Assembly (NCBI RefSeq): GCF_013408665.1
Contig: NZ_JACCCL010000001.1
Location: 1,503,136 to 1,567,135, forward strand
DNA: 64,000 nt
From: Sporosarcina sp. JAI121
GTDB taxonomy: Bacteria; Bacillota; Bacilli; Bacillales_A; Planococcaceae
Direction of reading: 5' to 3'
A model generated the notes under the pieces. The model ran no database searches, had not been told where the DNA came from, and was given only the letters and a program-made list of their open reading frames with translations. Positions 8,862 through 16,977 of the stretch are shown here, piece by piece. The translations under genes and the position numbers were made by a program. Within the stretch, counting starts at the first letter, position 1; each line of letters opens with the position of its first letter.

Positions 8862-8996
8862 TCCGCCCTTGAGCCTCCAAGCAAATGAGCGGATTATTCT
8901 GTCGAGTTTGCTGATCGCCTTTGAAGCGATACTATTTTATTAAAAGACCGTTTGGTGGTTGCACATCAAACGGTTTTTTTTACTATATGTCGCTTT
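8851..8996 (-). ncRNA. Predicted antisense antitoxin RNA
   Basis: A minus-strand RNA is predicted to start about 8996, just below a TTGAAA-17-TATAAT promoter. It should end at a hairpin (AATAATCCGCTC paired with the GGGCGGATTATT arm, 8856-8898) followed by TTCTTTT. It would pair with the 3' end and untranslated tail of the toxin mRNA, the standard arrangement of TxpA/RatA and BsrG/SR4-type modules. The same geometry recurs at the 35-kb copy. Confidence 0.7.
8947..8980 (+). terminator. Terminator of the toxin mRNA
   Basis: ACCGTTTGGTG pairs with CATCAAACGGT and is followed by seven T. The related cassette at 35 kb has an equivalent hairpin. Confidence 0.85.
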
Positions 8997-9002
8997 ACCG
9001 AT

Positions 9003-9031
9003 ATTATACGTCGTACACTTCGGATTTTCAA
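9003..9031 (-). promoter_or_regulatory. Antitoxin RNA promoter
   Basis: On the minus strand TTGAAA (9031-9026) and TATAAT (9008-9003) are spaced by 17 bases, a near-consensus sigma-A promoter stronger than the toxin promoter. Confidence 0.82.
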
Positions 9032-9162
9032 GTGCATTGCGTTGGTTGAAGTAAACTGTTCAATGTTCTAAAGCTCAATCCTGATGTAAAGGGGAGCGTA
9101 TGCACCGTTCCGGTGAGGGGGGATTTTTTGACTGTTATAAGATTAGAAAGGAAGTGACATCC

Positions 9163-9498
9163 ATGAACCGGGACCGCGGACGTATCAAATGGACGGCGAT
9201 GATGCTGACCGAACACCTGGAAAAGTTACGAGACTGGGTAGGAGAAGATGACTATGAAGTAAAGCCGGACATCGACGAATGGACCCTTCAAGAATTTCAG
9301 CAGCAGTTGGACATTGCTTATCAATCGCAATGTGAAGTTCGGATTAAGAATTGGGAAAAGGGAACACTCGTTGATACAATAGGTATTTTAAAAAGACTGG
9401 ACAATCGATTGCAACTTATTTATATAACAGCCGGAATGGAAGTCCGGAAGATATCGTTGAACACAGTTGTCGGGATTGAGACGATTGGTTTTGATTAG
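9163..9498 (+). CDS. yolD: YolD-like protein
   Basis: This 111-residue protein has the YolD-family pattern: an N-terminal DRGRIKWTAMML stretch and a C-terminal LQLIYITAGMEVRKISLNTVVGIE. YolD proteins commonly accompany UvrX-type Y-family polymerases and have been proposed as UmuD-like partners. The ATG at 9163 follows GAAAGGAAGTGA at good spacing; the frame is open further upstream without conserved residues. No LexA box is obvious before it, unlike uvrX. The toxin cassette sits between this gene and uvrX, so an original uvrX-yolD linkage may have been interrupted (inference). Confidence 0.85.
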   Translation: MNRDRGRIKWTAMMLTEHLEKLRDWVGEDDYEVKPDIDEWTLQEFQQQLDIAYQSQCEVRIKNWEKGTLVDTIGILKRLDNRLQLIYITAGMEVRKISLNTVVGIETIGFD

Positions 9499-9510
9499 CG
9501 GTTCCTATTG

Positions 9511-9969
9511 TTAGTGATCGTGTTCGTCCACATGCTCTTTCGCTACATTTAAAATTGTAAAACTTTCAACGGGCGAATTACATCCTTCAAGCGTGTAGAC
9601 AAATAGTTGTTGGCCGTCCTTTTCGACAAGATCCGTACAAGTCATGCTAGTTTTTGCAGGTTCATTCCCTTTATTTTTATTTTTTGAACGGTCAATCTCC
9701 AAGTGAAGTGAAGAGCCGTCGAAGGACAGATTGTATAAGGTCGGATCTCCTTCAAGTGTGTAATTCGCAATACGGACTGTAGCCGATTCCTTCATCTCCA
9801 TGCTTTCCAGGAAATTTTCAAAGGCCGGATAGTTATAGACGGGCCCGTGCATATTAACGACGTCACCATTGAGAACCGCTTTTTCGCTGTCATACGAACA
9901 GGCCGAATTGAATGTTACACTCATTCCTACAATGAAAACTAAAAGGAATTTGTTCTTTACTGCCCTCAT
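9511..9969 (-). CDS. DUF4362 lipoprotein
   Basis: This is a 152-residue predicted lipoprotein. A basic N-terminus and hydrophobic helix lead to a Cys at residue 24 (context FNSAC, an imperfect lipobox). The body carries the DUF4362 pattern (GDVVNMHGPVYNYPAFENF, ATVRIANYTLEGDPTLYNL). Function is unknown. The ATG at 9969 has a GGAGGGGA site. It ends 13 bases from the yolD stop, convergently. The His-rich C-terminus (VDEHDH) could bind metal, which is speculation. Confidence 0.75.
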   Translation of the reverse strand: MRAVKNKFLLVFIVGMSVTFNSACSYDSEKAVLNGDVVNMHGPVYNYPAFENFLESMEMKESATVRIANYTLEGDPTLYNLSFDGSSLHLEIDRSKNKNKGNEPAKTSMTCTDLVEKDGQQLFVYTLEGCNSPVESFTILNVAKEHVDEHDH

Positions 9970-10158
9970 ATTGTTCCCCTCCAGACAATCAGATGAAGTT
10001 TCACCTTAAACTATATGAGGAAGCAGCATCCGTTATCCCGATTTGCATACTGAACCTACTTCGGCATCCGAATAATTTGAATCTCGTACCTATTCTATTG
10101 TTCAGACTTTTGTTAAACTAGTCAAAGGTCTGAGTTTATAGAGAAGTAGGGGAGTCAT

Positions 10159-11913
10159 GTGAAGGTATTAGTACAACTGGGCTGGTTTTTTAAACAGCGG
10201 AAGAAGCAATATATGTTGGGGATTGCAAGCCTTGTTTTCGTATCAATACTACAGTTGTTGCCACCGAAAATCATTGGAATCATAGTCGATGATATTACAA
10301 AGGGTTCATTGACAGCTGACGGACTTACAAAATGGCTCGTTATCTTGTCGGTCGCAGGCATCCTAATGTATATTGCGCGTTATTACTGGCGTGTCATGAT
10401 TTTTGGTTCAGCCGTACTGTTATCCCGGACGATGCGTGAAAAACTATTCAATCATTTTACGAGAATGTCTCCGGCATTTTACCAAAAAAGGCGTGTTGGG
10501 GATTTAATGGCCCATGCGACAAATGATATAAATGCTGTACAACAAACAGCGGGTATGGGAATTCTGACTCTCGTCGATTCCATCTCAACGGGTGGGTTCG
10601 TCATTTTGACGATGGCCATCACCATCAATTGGAAATTAACATTGATTGCACTCATCCCTTTGCCATTCATGATCTTCCTGACAAGCTATTACGGGAAGTT
10701 ATTGCGCAAACGATTCAGATTCGCCCAGGAAGCATTTTCGAGTTTGAATGACAAGACACAGGAAAGCATATCCGGAATCAAAGTCATTAAAACATTCGGT
10801 CAGAAGGATGAAGATATTGAAGATTTCAAGAACAAATCAACGGATATAGTCAACAAAAACATGGGTGTTGCTAAAGTGGATGCATTATTCGATCCGACGA
10901 TTACAGGAATATTTGCAATTTCATACATTCTATCATTCTATTTCGGTACGAAATTCATCATTGCGGGTGACATGTCAATCGGAGACATGGTAGCGTTCAG
11001 TACATATCTGGGCCTTCTCGTCTGGCCAATGCTTGCATTTGGTTTCCTATTCAATATTGTAGAGCGCGGAAATGCATCTTACGGCAGGATTATGGAATTG
11101 TTATCCGTTGCACCGGAAATTGAAGACCTACCTGGTGCGATTGATAAAAGACCGGAAGGCGACTTGCATTTCGGTATAGACGAATTCAAATTTCCGGGCG
11201 ATGAACGCGCCGCGCTACACAACGTTCACTTCTCGTTAAAACGGGGAGAAACAATGGGTATCGTAGGGAAGACGGGATCAGGCAAAACAGCCATCCTGAA
11301 ATTACTGCTCAGAGAATTTGAAGGATACAAAGGAAGCATCGTCTACGGTGACAATCCGATCAATCAATATAAACAGCAACGTTTAAGGGAGTCGATTGGT
11401 TATGTACCGCAAGACCACTTCCTATTCTCGACGACACTTGCAGAAAATATCGCTTTTACAAATCCGAAAATCGCACCGGAGAAAGTTCAAGAAGCTGCAC
11501 GGCTCGCGCACATCCATGACGACATTTCAGGTTTTACGGAGGGGTATGGCACAATTGTCGGCGAACGAGGGGTATCGTTATCCGGAGGTCAAAAACAGCG
11601 GATTTCCATTGCGCGCGCATTGATCATGGAACCGGAATTACTGCTTTTGGATGATTCCCTATCGGCCGTTGATGCCAAAACGGAAGAAGCGATTTTACAA
11701 TCACTTAAACAGACACGTACAGGCGAGACGACGATTATTACGTCGCACCGATTAAGCGCCATCCAACATGCTCATAAAATTGTTGTTATGCATGATGGAA
11801 CAATTGTCGAAGCAGGTACACATGAAGAGTTAATCAACATGGATGGAAAGTATAAAGAGATGTATGATCTGCAACAATTAGAAGTGCTTGTCGAACAGGG
11901 AGGCGAGGAATAA
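10159..11913 (+). CDS. yheI: ABC multidrug exporter half, degenerate-site subunit (BmrC/YheI-like)
   Basis: This 584-residue half-transporter has six N-terminal membrane helices (to about 300) and a C-terminal nucleotide-binding domain. Walker A GKTGSGKT is near 371-378, the signature LSGGQ near 474, and Walker B ends LLLLDD, with Asp in place of the catalytic Glu. That substitution is the hallmark of the BmrC/YheI-type subunit of heterodimeric exporters. Start is GTG at 10159 after TAGGGGAG. The stop overlaps the next start (TAATG), so the two halves are coupled. B. subtilis bmrCD is preceded by a leader ORF (bmrB); none was recognised here. Confidence 0.87.
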   Translation: MKVLVQLGWFFKQRKKQYMLGIASLVFVSILQLLPPKIIGIIVDDITKGSLTADGLTKWLVILSVAGILMYIARYYWRVMIFGSAVLLSRTMREKLFNHFTRMSPAFYQKRRVGDLMAHATNDINAVQQTAGMGILTLVDSISTGGFVILTMAITINWKLTLIALIPLPFMIFLTSYYGKLLRKRFRFAQEAFSSLNDKTQESISGIKVIKTFGQKDEDIEDFKNKSTDIVNKNMGVAKVDALFDPTITGIFAISYILSFYFGTKFIIAGDMSIGDMVAFSTYLGLLVWPMLAFGFLFNIVERGNASYGRIMELLSVAPEIEDLPGAIDKRPEGDLHFGIDEFKFPGDERAALHNVHFSLKRGETMGIVGKTGSGKTAILKLLLREFEGYKGSIVYGDNPINQYKQQRLRESIGYVPQDHFLFSTTLAENIAFTNPKIAPEKVQEAARLAHIHDDISGFTEGYGTIVGERGVSLSGGQKQRISIARALIMEPELLLLDDSLSAVDAKTEEAILQSLKQTRTGETTIITSHRLSAIQHAHKIVVMHDGTIVEAGTHEELINMDGKYKEMYDLQQLEVLVEQGGEE

Positions 11914-13700
11914 TGTCAACGGCAAAACAACCGAAATTAACAGCGAAGGATCAATGGGTTGTCTTAAAAAGATTGTTGCGTTATATCATTCCTCATAAAA
12001 AAAGCGTACTAATCGCCCTTATCCTACTTGTTTTGACAGTCACGGGCAGTATCGCAGGACCTTTAATCATTCAAAGATTCATCGATAACCATTTAGCTAC
12101 GATGAATTTCCCAAGAAGCGACATCATGAATATCACGATTGTCTATATAGGAATTCAAGTATTCATGGTCGTCGTATCCTATTTCCAGTTAATCCGTTTC
12201 CAAGATATTGCTCTACAAATCATTCAGCAAATGCGAATCGACGTATTTTCGAAAGTGCAAGGGCTCGGTATGCGTTATTTCGACAAAACACCAGCTGGAA
12301 GCATCGTTTCACGCGTGACGAACGATACGGAAGCAATTAAAGAAATGTTCGTCAGTGTAATAGTGACATTTTTACAGGCCATATTCGTTCTGCTGGGCGT
12401 ATATATTGCGTTATTCTCACTTGATGCAAAATTAGCATTGATTTCCATGCTGTTAATGCCACTGTTTTTAACAGTGATTGTCATTTACAGACGATATAGC
12501 GCTGATTTCTATCAAGATATACGTGAACGGTTGAGTCAGCTCAACGCTAAAATAGCTGAGTCTTTATCCGGCATGGGAATGATTCAGGCATTTAGGCAGG
12601 AAAATCGTTTGAAAGCCGAATTTGATGATATTAATGAAAAACATTACCGTGCCGGCATGCGGAATATTAAATTTGACGGTATCCTGCTTGGCCCGGCAAT
12701 CGATTTGCTTTACGCCGGGGCAATCGTTTTTGTGCTTGGTTACTTCGGGTTCCTATCACTGGGAAGTGCTGTAGAGGTGGGGATTCTATATGCCTTTACG
12801 ACGTTAATCGGTCGTTTATTCCAGCCCGTGCAACAGGTGATGCAGCGGTTATCCATTTTTCAACAAGCAATGGTGGCTGCATCGCGTGTATTTAAGTTAA
12901 TGGATGATCCGGACATGGAACCGGAACAACAAAATCATGAAAATGCTGAAATTCAAAACGGAAAAATAGAATTCCGCGATGTATCGTTTTCTTATGATGG
13001 AGAGACAGACGTTCTGAAAAACATTTCCTTCACGGCGAATGCGGGTGAGACAGTGGCACTTGTTGGTCATACGGGCAGCGGGAAGAGCTCAATCATCAAT
13101 TTGTTAATGCGTTTCTATGAATACGAGCGCGGCGATATTTACATCGACGGCGTTTCGCTGAAGGGATATCCAAAAGAGGAACTGCGGAAGAAGACAGGAC
13201 TTGTCTTGCAAGATCCATTTCTATTCTACGGAGATATCGAAAGCAACATCCGCCTGCATGATAAACAAATGACATCTGAAGAAGTGAGGGCGGCAGCCGA
13301 GTTCGTCCAGGCGAATGAATTCATTGAAAAGCTGCCGGACAAATACGCACAAAAAGTAACGGAACGGGGCTCCACATTCTCAAGTGGTCAACGTCAACTT
13401 GTCGCGTTCGCACGAACAATCGCGACGAACCCAAAAATTCTTGTTCTAGATGAAGCGACTGCCAACATCGATACTGAAACGGAAGTGGCTATCCAGTCGA
13501 GCCTGGAGAAGATGAGGAAAGGCCGGACAACAATCGCGATTGCTCACAGACTGAGTACAATCCAAGACGCGGAACTGATTCTCGTCCTCCACAAAGGCGA
13601 AATTGTCGAACGAGGGACACACCAGGAACTGCTCGTTCAAAAAGGGCTCTACCATAAGATGTATCTACTTCAAAATAATATTTTAGAAGATGTTATCTGA
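11913..13700 (+). CDS. yheH: ABC multidrug exporter half, catalytic subunit (BmrD/YheH-like)
   Basis: This is the partner of the upstream half-transporter: 595 residues, six membrane helices and a nucleotide-binding domain. Walker A is GHTGSGKSS (near 387-395) and Walker B ends LVLDEAT with the catalytic Glu. Its signature is degenerate (FSSGQ instead of LSGGQ). The complementary defects in the two subunits predict one consensus and one degenerate ATP site in the dimer. It is shorter than B. subtilis YheH (about 670 residues) because the extracellular insert after the first helix is missing. The drug range cannot be read from sequence. Confidence 0.85.
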   Translation: MSTAKQPKLTAKDQWVVLKRLLRYIIPHKKSVLIALILLVLTVTGSIAGPLIIQRFIDNHLATMNFPRSDIMNITIVYIGIQVFMVVVSYFQLIRFQDIALQIIQQMRIDVFSKVQGLGMRYFDKTPAGSIVSRVTNDTEAIKEMFVSVIVTFLQAIFVLLGVYIALFSLDAKLALISMLLMPLFLTVIVIYRRYSADFYQDIRERLSQLNAKIAESLSGMGMIQAFRQENRLKAEFDDINEKHYRAGMRNIKFDGILLGPAIDLLYAGAIVFVLGYFGFLSLGSAVEVGILYAFTTLIGRLFQPVQQVMQRLSIFQQAMVAASRVFKLMDDPDMEPEQQNHENAEIQNGKIEFRDVSFSYDGETDVLKNISFTANAGETVALVGHTGSGKSSIINLLMRFYEYERGDIYIDGVSLKGYPKEELRKKTGLVLQDPFLFYGDIESNIRLHDKQMTSEEVRAAAEFVQANEFIEKLPDKYAQKVTERGSTFSSGQRQLVAFARTIATNPKILVLDEATANIDTETEVAIQSSLEKMRKGRTTIAIAHRLSTIQDAELILVLHKGEIVERGTHQELLVQKGLYHKMYLLQNNILEDVI

Positions 13701-13708
13701 AGAAATGC

Positions 13709-13749
13709 CGGCTTGCACACACCTACCAGGGAACGTGCAGGCCGTTTTT
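13709..13749 (+). terminator. Terminator after the exporter operon
   Basis: CGGCTTGCAC pairs with GTGCAGGCCG (one G-U) and TTTTTA follows. Confidence 0.65.
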
Positions 13750-13752
13750 AGG

Positions 13753-13795
13753 CCTACAGGACGTAGGTCATGCAGTCGTTGCCGCAGGACGCGGC
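13753..13795 (+). repeat. Twin mini-hairpins with identical AGGAC loops
   Basis: Two adjacent short hairpins share the same five-base loop: CCTAC-AGGAC-GTAGG (13753-13767) and GCCGC-AGGAC-GCGGC (13781-13795). A GGA-containing loop on a short stem is the shape bound by CsrA-type proteins. The element could equally be a dispersed intergenic repeat. It lies about 115 bases before ccdA. Confidence 0.5.
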
Positions 13796-13908
13796 GGTTT
13801 CAGACTGCGTTCTGTGAAATGTCATAAACTGTTCACAGTCGAATTAAGCGTCTTTTGATGTTACTTTTGTTACGATTGAGGAAGAAAAATTGAAAGGGAG
13901 AGAATAGA

Positions 13909-14622
13909 ATGATGGCAACAGATATAAATTTATTTCTCGCTTTCGGGGCTGGTTTCCTAAGTTTCATATCACCGTGCACATTACCGTTATACCCGGCATT
14001 CATTTCGTATATTACCGGCATGTCATTGGATGATTTGAAATCGGATTCGAAACGCATGAGCAGAAGTGGCATGCTTCATACTTTGTTCTTTTTAATTGGA
14101 TTTTCAATTATTTTCATCGTACTTGGTTACGGGACATCGTTTTTAGAAACTTTCTTCATACAAAACCAGGAGATTCTAAGACAGGTGGGAGCCATATTCA
14201 TTGTCTTATTCGGTGTCATGATCGCGGGATTGTTTACACCGCAGTTTCTGATGAAGGAAAGAAGGCTGCAATTCAAAAACAGACCTTCCGGGTATTTTGG
14301 TTCGATGCTTATAGGACTCGGATTTGCGGCAGGTTGGACGCCATGTTCAGGACCTATTATCGGAGCGATAATGGGGTTGTCTGCTGCAAATCCAGGATCG
14401 GGCATGACATATATGCTATCCTATATCCTTGGCTTCGCGATTCCCTTCTTCATTCTGTCATTCTTCATTACAAGGCTCGGTTGGATTCGGAAATCCAGCG
14501 GCGTTATTATGAAAGTAGGCGGATATATTATGATTGCGGTTGGAATCCTGTTGTTTTTCGATGGCATGACGTACATCATCAGCCTGCTTAGCCCGATTTT
14601 CGGGGACTTTACTGGTTTCTGA
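13909..14622 (+). CDS. ccdA: Cytochrome c biogenesis protein CcdA
   Basis: This integral membrane thiol-disulfide exchanger passes electrons across the membrane to reduce apocytochrome c cysteines and sporulation factors. The 237-residue protein has six predicted helices. The redox cysteines are in the family motifs: C23 in FISPCTLPLYP and C146 in GWTPCSGP. The frame begins Met-Met; either could be used after GAAAGGGAGAG. It is followed by a thioredoxin-like gene and ccdC, a cytochrome maturation cluster. Confidence 0.95.
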   Translation: MMATDINLFLAFGAGFLSFISPCTLPLYPAFISYITGMSLDDLKSDSKRMSRSGMLHTLFFLIGFSIIFIVLGYGTSFLETFFIQNQEILRQVGAIFIVLFGVMIAGLFTPQFLMKERRLQFKNRPSGYFGSMLIGLGFAAGWTPCSGPIIGAIMGLSAANPGSGMTYMLSYILGFAIPFFILSFFITRLGWIRKSSGVIMKVGGYIMIAVGILLFFDGMTYIISLLSPIFGDFTGF

Positions 14623-14642
14623 CTGAAATTTGGAGGGACCTA

Positions 14643-14951
14643 ATGAAACAAATTGCATCGTTCGGGGAATTAACCGAAATAATCGAAATGGAAAACAAGT
14701 TGCTTCTTTTCGTGAAAACCGATAATTGTTCGGTATGCGAAGGGTTATATCCGCAAGTGGAAGCACTGAATGCACTTTATACAATCCCTTTTTATAAAGT
14801 GAATGTGGCGGAAGTGCCGGAAATAGCGGGACAGCTGTCATTATTTACGGCTCCTGTCGTCCTATTATTCCATGGAGGGAAAGAATATGTGCGATTTGCA
14901 CGTTTTGTCCAAATGGAAGAACTGAAACGTCGGTTGGAGGAAATACAATGA
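14643..14951 (+). CDS. Thioredoxin-like protein
   Basis: This small (102-residue) cytoplasmic thioredoxin-fold protein has no signal peptide. The active-site pair is C29-S-V-C32 and a cis-Pro region (TAPVVLLF) follows near residue 71. It sits between ccdA and ccdC, overlapping ccdC by 4 bases, so it could be the cytoplasmic electron donor to CcdA (inference). In B. subtilis this position holds yneI, a response-regulator-like gene. The active-site dipeptide Ser-Val differs from the Gly-Pro of classical thioredoxin, so its redox potential probably differs. Confidence 0.82.
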   Translation: MKQIASFGELTEIIEMENKLLLFVKTDNCSVCEGLYPQVEALNALYTIPFYKVNVAEVPEIAGQLSLFTAPVVLLFHGGKEYVRFARFVQMEELKRRLEEIQ

Positions 14952-15472
14952 ATGAATTGATCGAAACTGTTTTCACAAAATTGCCTCCGGTTTACCTTAT
15001 CATCGGTTCGACCGTTCTTGCGCTATTCATGGGCACGATGGCGCTGATCGTAAGGACAAAAGCCGCAAAAAGGCCCGTTACTCCTATGAAGATCATTTTA
15101 CCGCCTCTCTTTATGTCTACGGGTGCGCTGATGTTCTTATTTGAAGAATTCCGCGTGCCGTTGCCTCAAGTGATTGAAGCCCTCTTTGTCGGGATGCTCT
15201 TCTCAATCATCTTGATAAAAACGACGAATTTCGAACGCAAAGATGGCGGTATCTATATGAAACGATCAAAGGCGTTCCTGTTCATCCTGCTCGGGTTGCT
15301 TATTGTCCGTCTCATCGGGAAACTGGTTCTTAGCAGTACTATCGATGTTGGGGAACTGGGCGGTATGTTTTGGATTCTCGCATTTGGCATGATTATTCCT
15401 TGGCGGATAGGTATGCTGATCAAATACAAAAAAGTTAAAGAAAACATAGAAATAAAAGGTGTCCGCATTTAA
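14948..15472 (+). CDS. ccdC: CcdC family membrane protein (YneJ)
   Basis: This 174-residue polytopic membrane protein has about five hydrophobic segments. It matches the CcdC/YneJ family (KIILPPLFMSTGALMF and FGMIIPWRIGMLIKYK). It is linked to ccdA in Bacillus, although its own role in cytochrome c maturation is not defined. Start ATG overlaps the thioredoxin-like gene. The gene ends in a bidirectional terminator shared with yneK. Confidence 0.87.
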   Translation: MNELIETVFTKLPPVYLIIGSTVLALFMGTMALIVRTKAAKRPVTPMKIILPPLFMSTGALMFLFEEFRVPLPQVIEALFVGMLFSIILIKTTNFERKDGGIYMKRSKAFLFILLGLLIVRLIGKLVLSSTIDVGELGGMFWILAFGMIIPWRIGMLIKYKKVKENIEIKGVRI

Positions 15473-15488
15473 TTGCGGACACCTTTTT
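15455..15488. terminator. Bidirectional terminator between ccdC and yneK
   Basis: AAAGGTGTCCGCA pairs with TGCGGACACCTTT; A-rich and T-rich flanks allow termination on both strands. The ccdC stop codon lies inside the hairpin. Confidence 0.85.
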
Positions 15489-15495
15489 ATTCGTA

Positions 15496-15921
15496 TTAAA
15501 ACAAATGCTCGTATGGTGTTACATCGATCTTCATTTCCGCCAGTTTTTTGCGCAGAAATTTATGATCCCGTTTCGGGGTTGCTAGTATATACCCTCGTAT
15601 AATAAGATCGGTATCAATTTTTCGCGCATTTTCGCCGAGTGCAATTTCACCAATTTTGCCCGCTATTTTTTGTTTCGCTACAGGACGGAATAATTCCGGG
15701 ACTGGTGTGACTAACTCATTCAGCATCAGTTTCGCTTGGTCATTCCAAAGGTGAAGAGAACTCTCTACATAGTGCTCTTCCCAGTCCAGTGTCGATTTTC
15801 CATCCGCTTTTGGAAACACTTTTAAAAACTTCCTGAACATGAAAAAGCCGCCAATGCCGAAAAGTCCGATGAGGACAACACACCAAAATATAATGAACCA
15901 CATAAATAAATCTTGTTGCAA
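15496..15921 (-). CDS. yneK: DUF2621 membrane protein YneK
   Basis: This 141-residue protein has one N-terminal transmembrane helix (about 7-29) and a cytoplasmic domain of unknown function (PKADGKSTLDWEEHYVESS, LIIRGYILATPKRDH). It matches YneK/DUF2621, which also lies next to ccdC in B. subtilis. The start is TTG at 15921, 4 bases after AGAGGTGAAG; an internal ATG seven codons on has no ribosome-binding site. Confidence 0.82.
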   Translation of the reverse strand: MQQDLFMWFIIFWCVVLIGLFGIGGFFMFRKFLKVFPKADGKSTLDWEEHYVESSLHLWNDQAKLMLNELVTPVPELFRPVAKQKIAGKIGEIALGENARKIDTDLIIRGYILATPKRDHKFLRKKLAEMKIDVTPYEHLF

Positions 15922-16039
15922 CAGACTTCACCTCTTCCATTCTATTCACCATTATAAGAGCATCTGAAAAAAAATACACGGACAATGAATCCCTTTCATC
16001 ATTTTCACTCTATCTAGAGGGGGAAAGGAGGTGAGATAC

Positions 16040-16165
16040 ATGGTGATAATCGAATTTAAGAATGCAGTCGGCCGGTTATATTTTGATGGAGGTTTGACTG
16101 AGGACGGCAAACTGATCCGCAAGTCGAAGACATACAGCAATATTACGGAGATTGTCAGATTTTGA
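16040..16165 (+). pseudogene. Truncated DUF1659-type protein
   Basis: A strong AAAGGAGGTGAGATAC site starts a 41-residue frame (MVIIEFKNAVGRLYFDGG...) that resembles the first half of DUF1659 proteins (about 70 residues). The frame stops early. Downstream sequence to about 16260 stays open in other frames, suggesting a frameshift, and may include debris of the usual DUF2922 companion. Whether the 41-residue product is made is unknown. Confidence 0.6.
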
Positions 16166-16346
16166 ATCATTCATATCTCTTGCACCGGCTCGAAACGAAA
16201 CTTGTTACCATCCACGATGTCATTAAAGGTGAAGTGAACTTCACAAAATCGTCATGGGTTTGACATCGGAGCTATCAGCGCAATGCTTGTTTGAAGCCAT
16301 TACTTCCGATATGATGGACGTATCAATGAGTAGTGGAGGAAAATGA

Positions 16347-16940
16347 ATGAAGAAAAAGTTATTACTGTCTTATGTATTGCTTATGGTTCTAATTCTGAGT
16401 GCATGTTCAGGCGGCGGATTCAAAGCGGATCACCATTATAAAATTGAACCCTTTGAATTTACAAACCAACACAACGAAAAGGTTTCATTGGATGATTTGA
16501 AAGGTGAAGTATGGTTGGCACAATTTGTCTACACTGTTTGTACGGATGCCTGTCCGCCCATGATGGTCAATATGACGGAAGTTGAAAAAAAACTTGCTGA
16601 AGAAGGCGTTGAAGATTATAAAATAGTATCATTCAGTATCGACCCTGAAGTGGATACACCGGAATTATTGCAAGAATACCTGGGGATGTTTGATGTCCAG
16701 GATGAGAGCAAATGGGAAATGCTGACGGGGTATTCACAAGAAAAAATCATTGACTTTGCGGCAAAATCATTCAAGACGCTTGTTGCAGACATACCGGATT
16801 CAGTAGATGTAATGCACGCCACTTCCTTTTCCCTTGTCAATCAGGATGGGCAAGTCGTCAAATCATATGATGGCATGGTAGACGTGCCATTCGATCAAAT
16901 CATCAAAGATATGAAAGCACTCATTAAAGAGGGTGCATAA
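16347..16940 (+). CDS. ypmQ: SCO1/SenC copper chaperone lipoprotein
   Basis: This extracytoplasmic membrane-anchored thioredoxin-fold protein assembles the CuA centre of cytochrome c oxidase. A lipobox LSAC puts the lipidated Cys at residue 20. The copper ligands are all visible: C65 and C69 in the CxxxC motif (VCTDACPP) and H157 in DVMHATSF. Length (197) is normal. It sits near the ccd genes, consistent with a respiratory-assembly neighbourhood. It matches YpmQ/BsSco of B. subtilis. Confidence 0.92.
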   Translation: MKKKLLLSYVLLMVLILSACSGGGFKADHHYKIEPFEFTNQHNEKVSLDDLKGEVWLAQFVYTVCTDACPPMMVNMTEVEKKLAEEGVEDYKIVSFSIDPEVDTPELLQEYLGMFDVQDESKWEMLTGYSQEKIIDFAAKSFKTLVADIPDSVDVMHATSFSLVNQDGQVVKSYDGMVDVPFDQIIKDMKALIKEGA

Positions 16941-16977
16941 TTTCGATAGGCAAGACTGGATTTAACGGGGTGGAAAG

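Noticed and set aside
10010..10158. A BmrB-like leader ORF for attenuation of the exporter genes
   Set aside because: No short frame with a ribosome-binding site followed by alternative hairpins was found.
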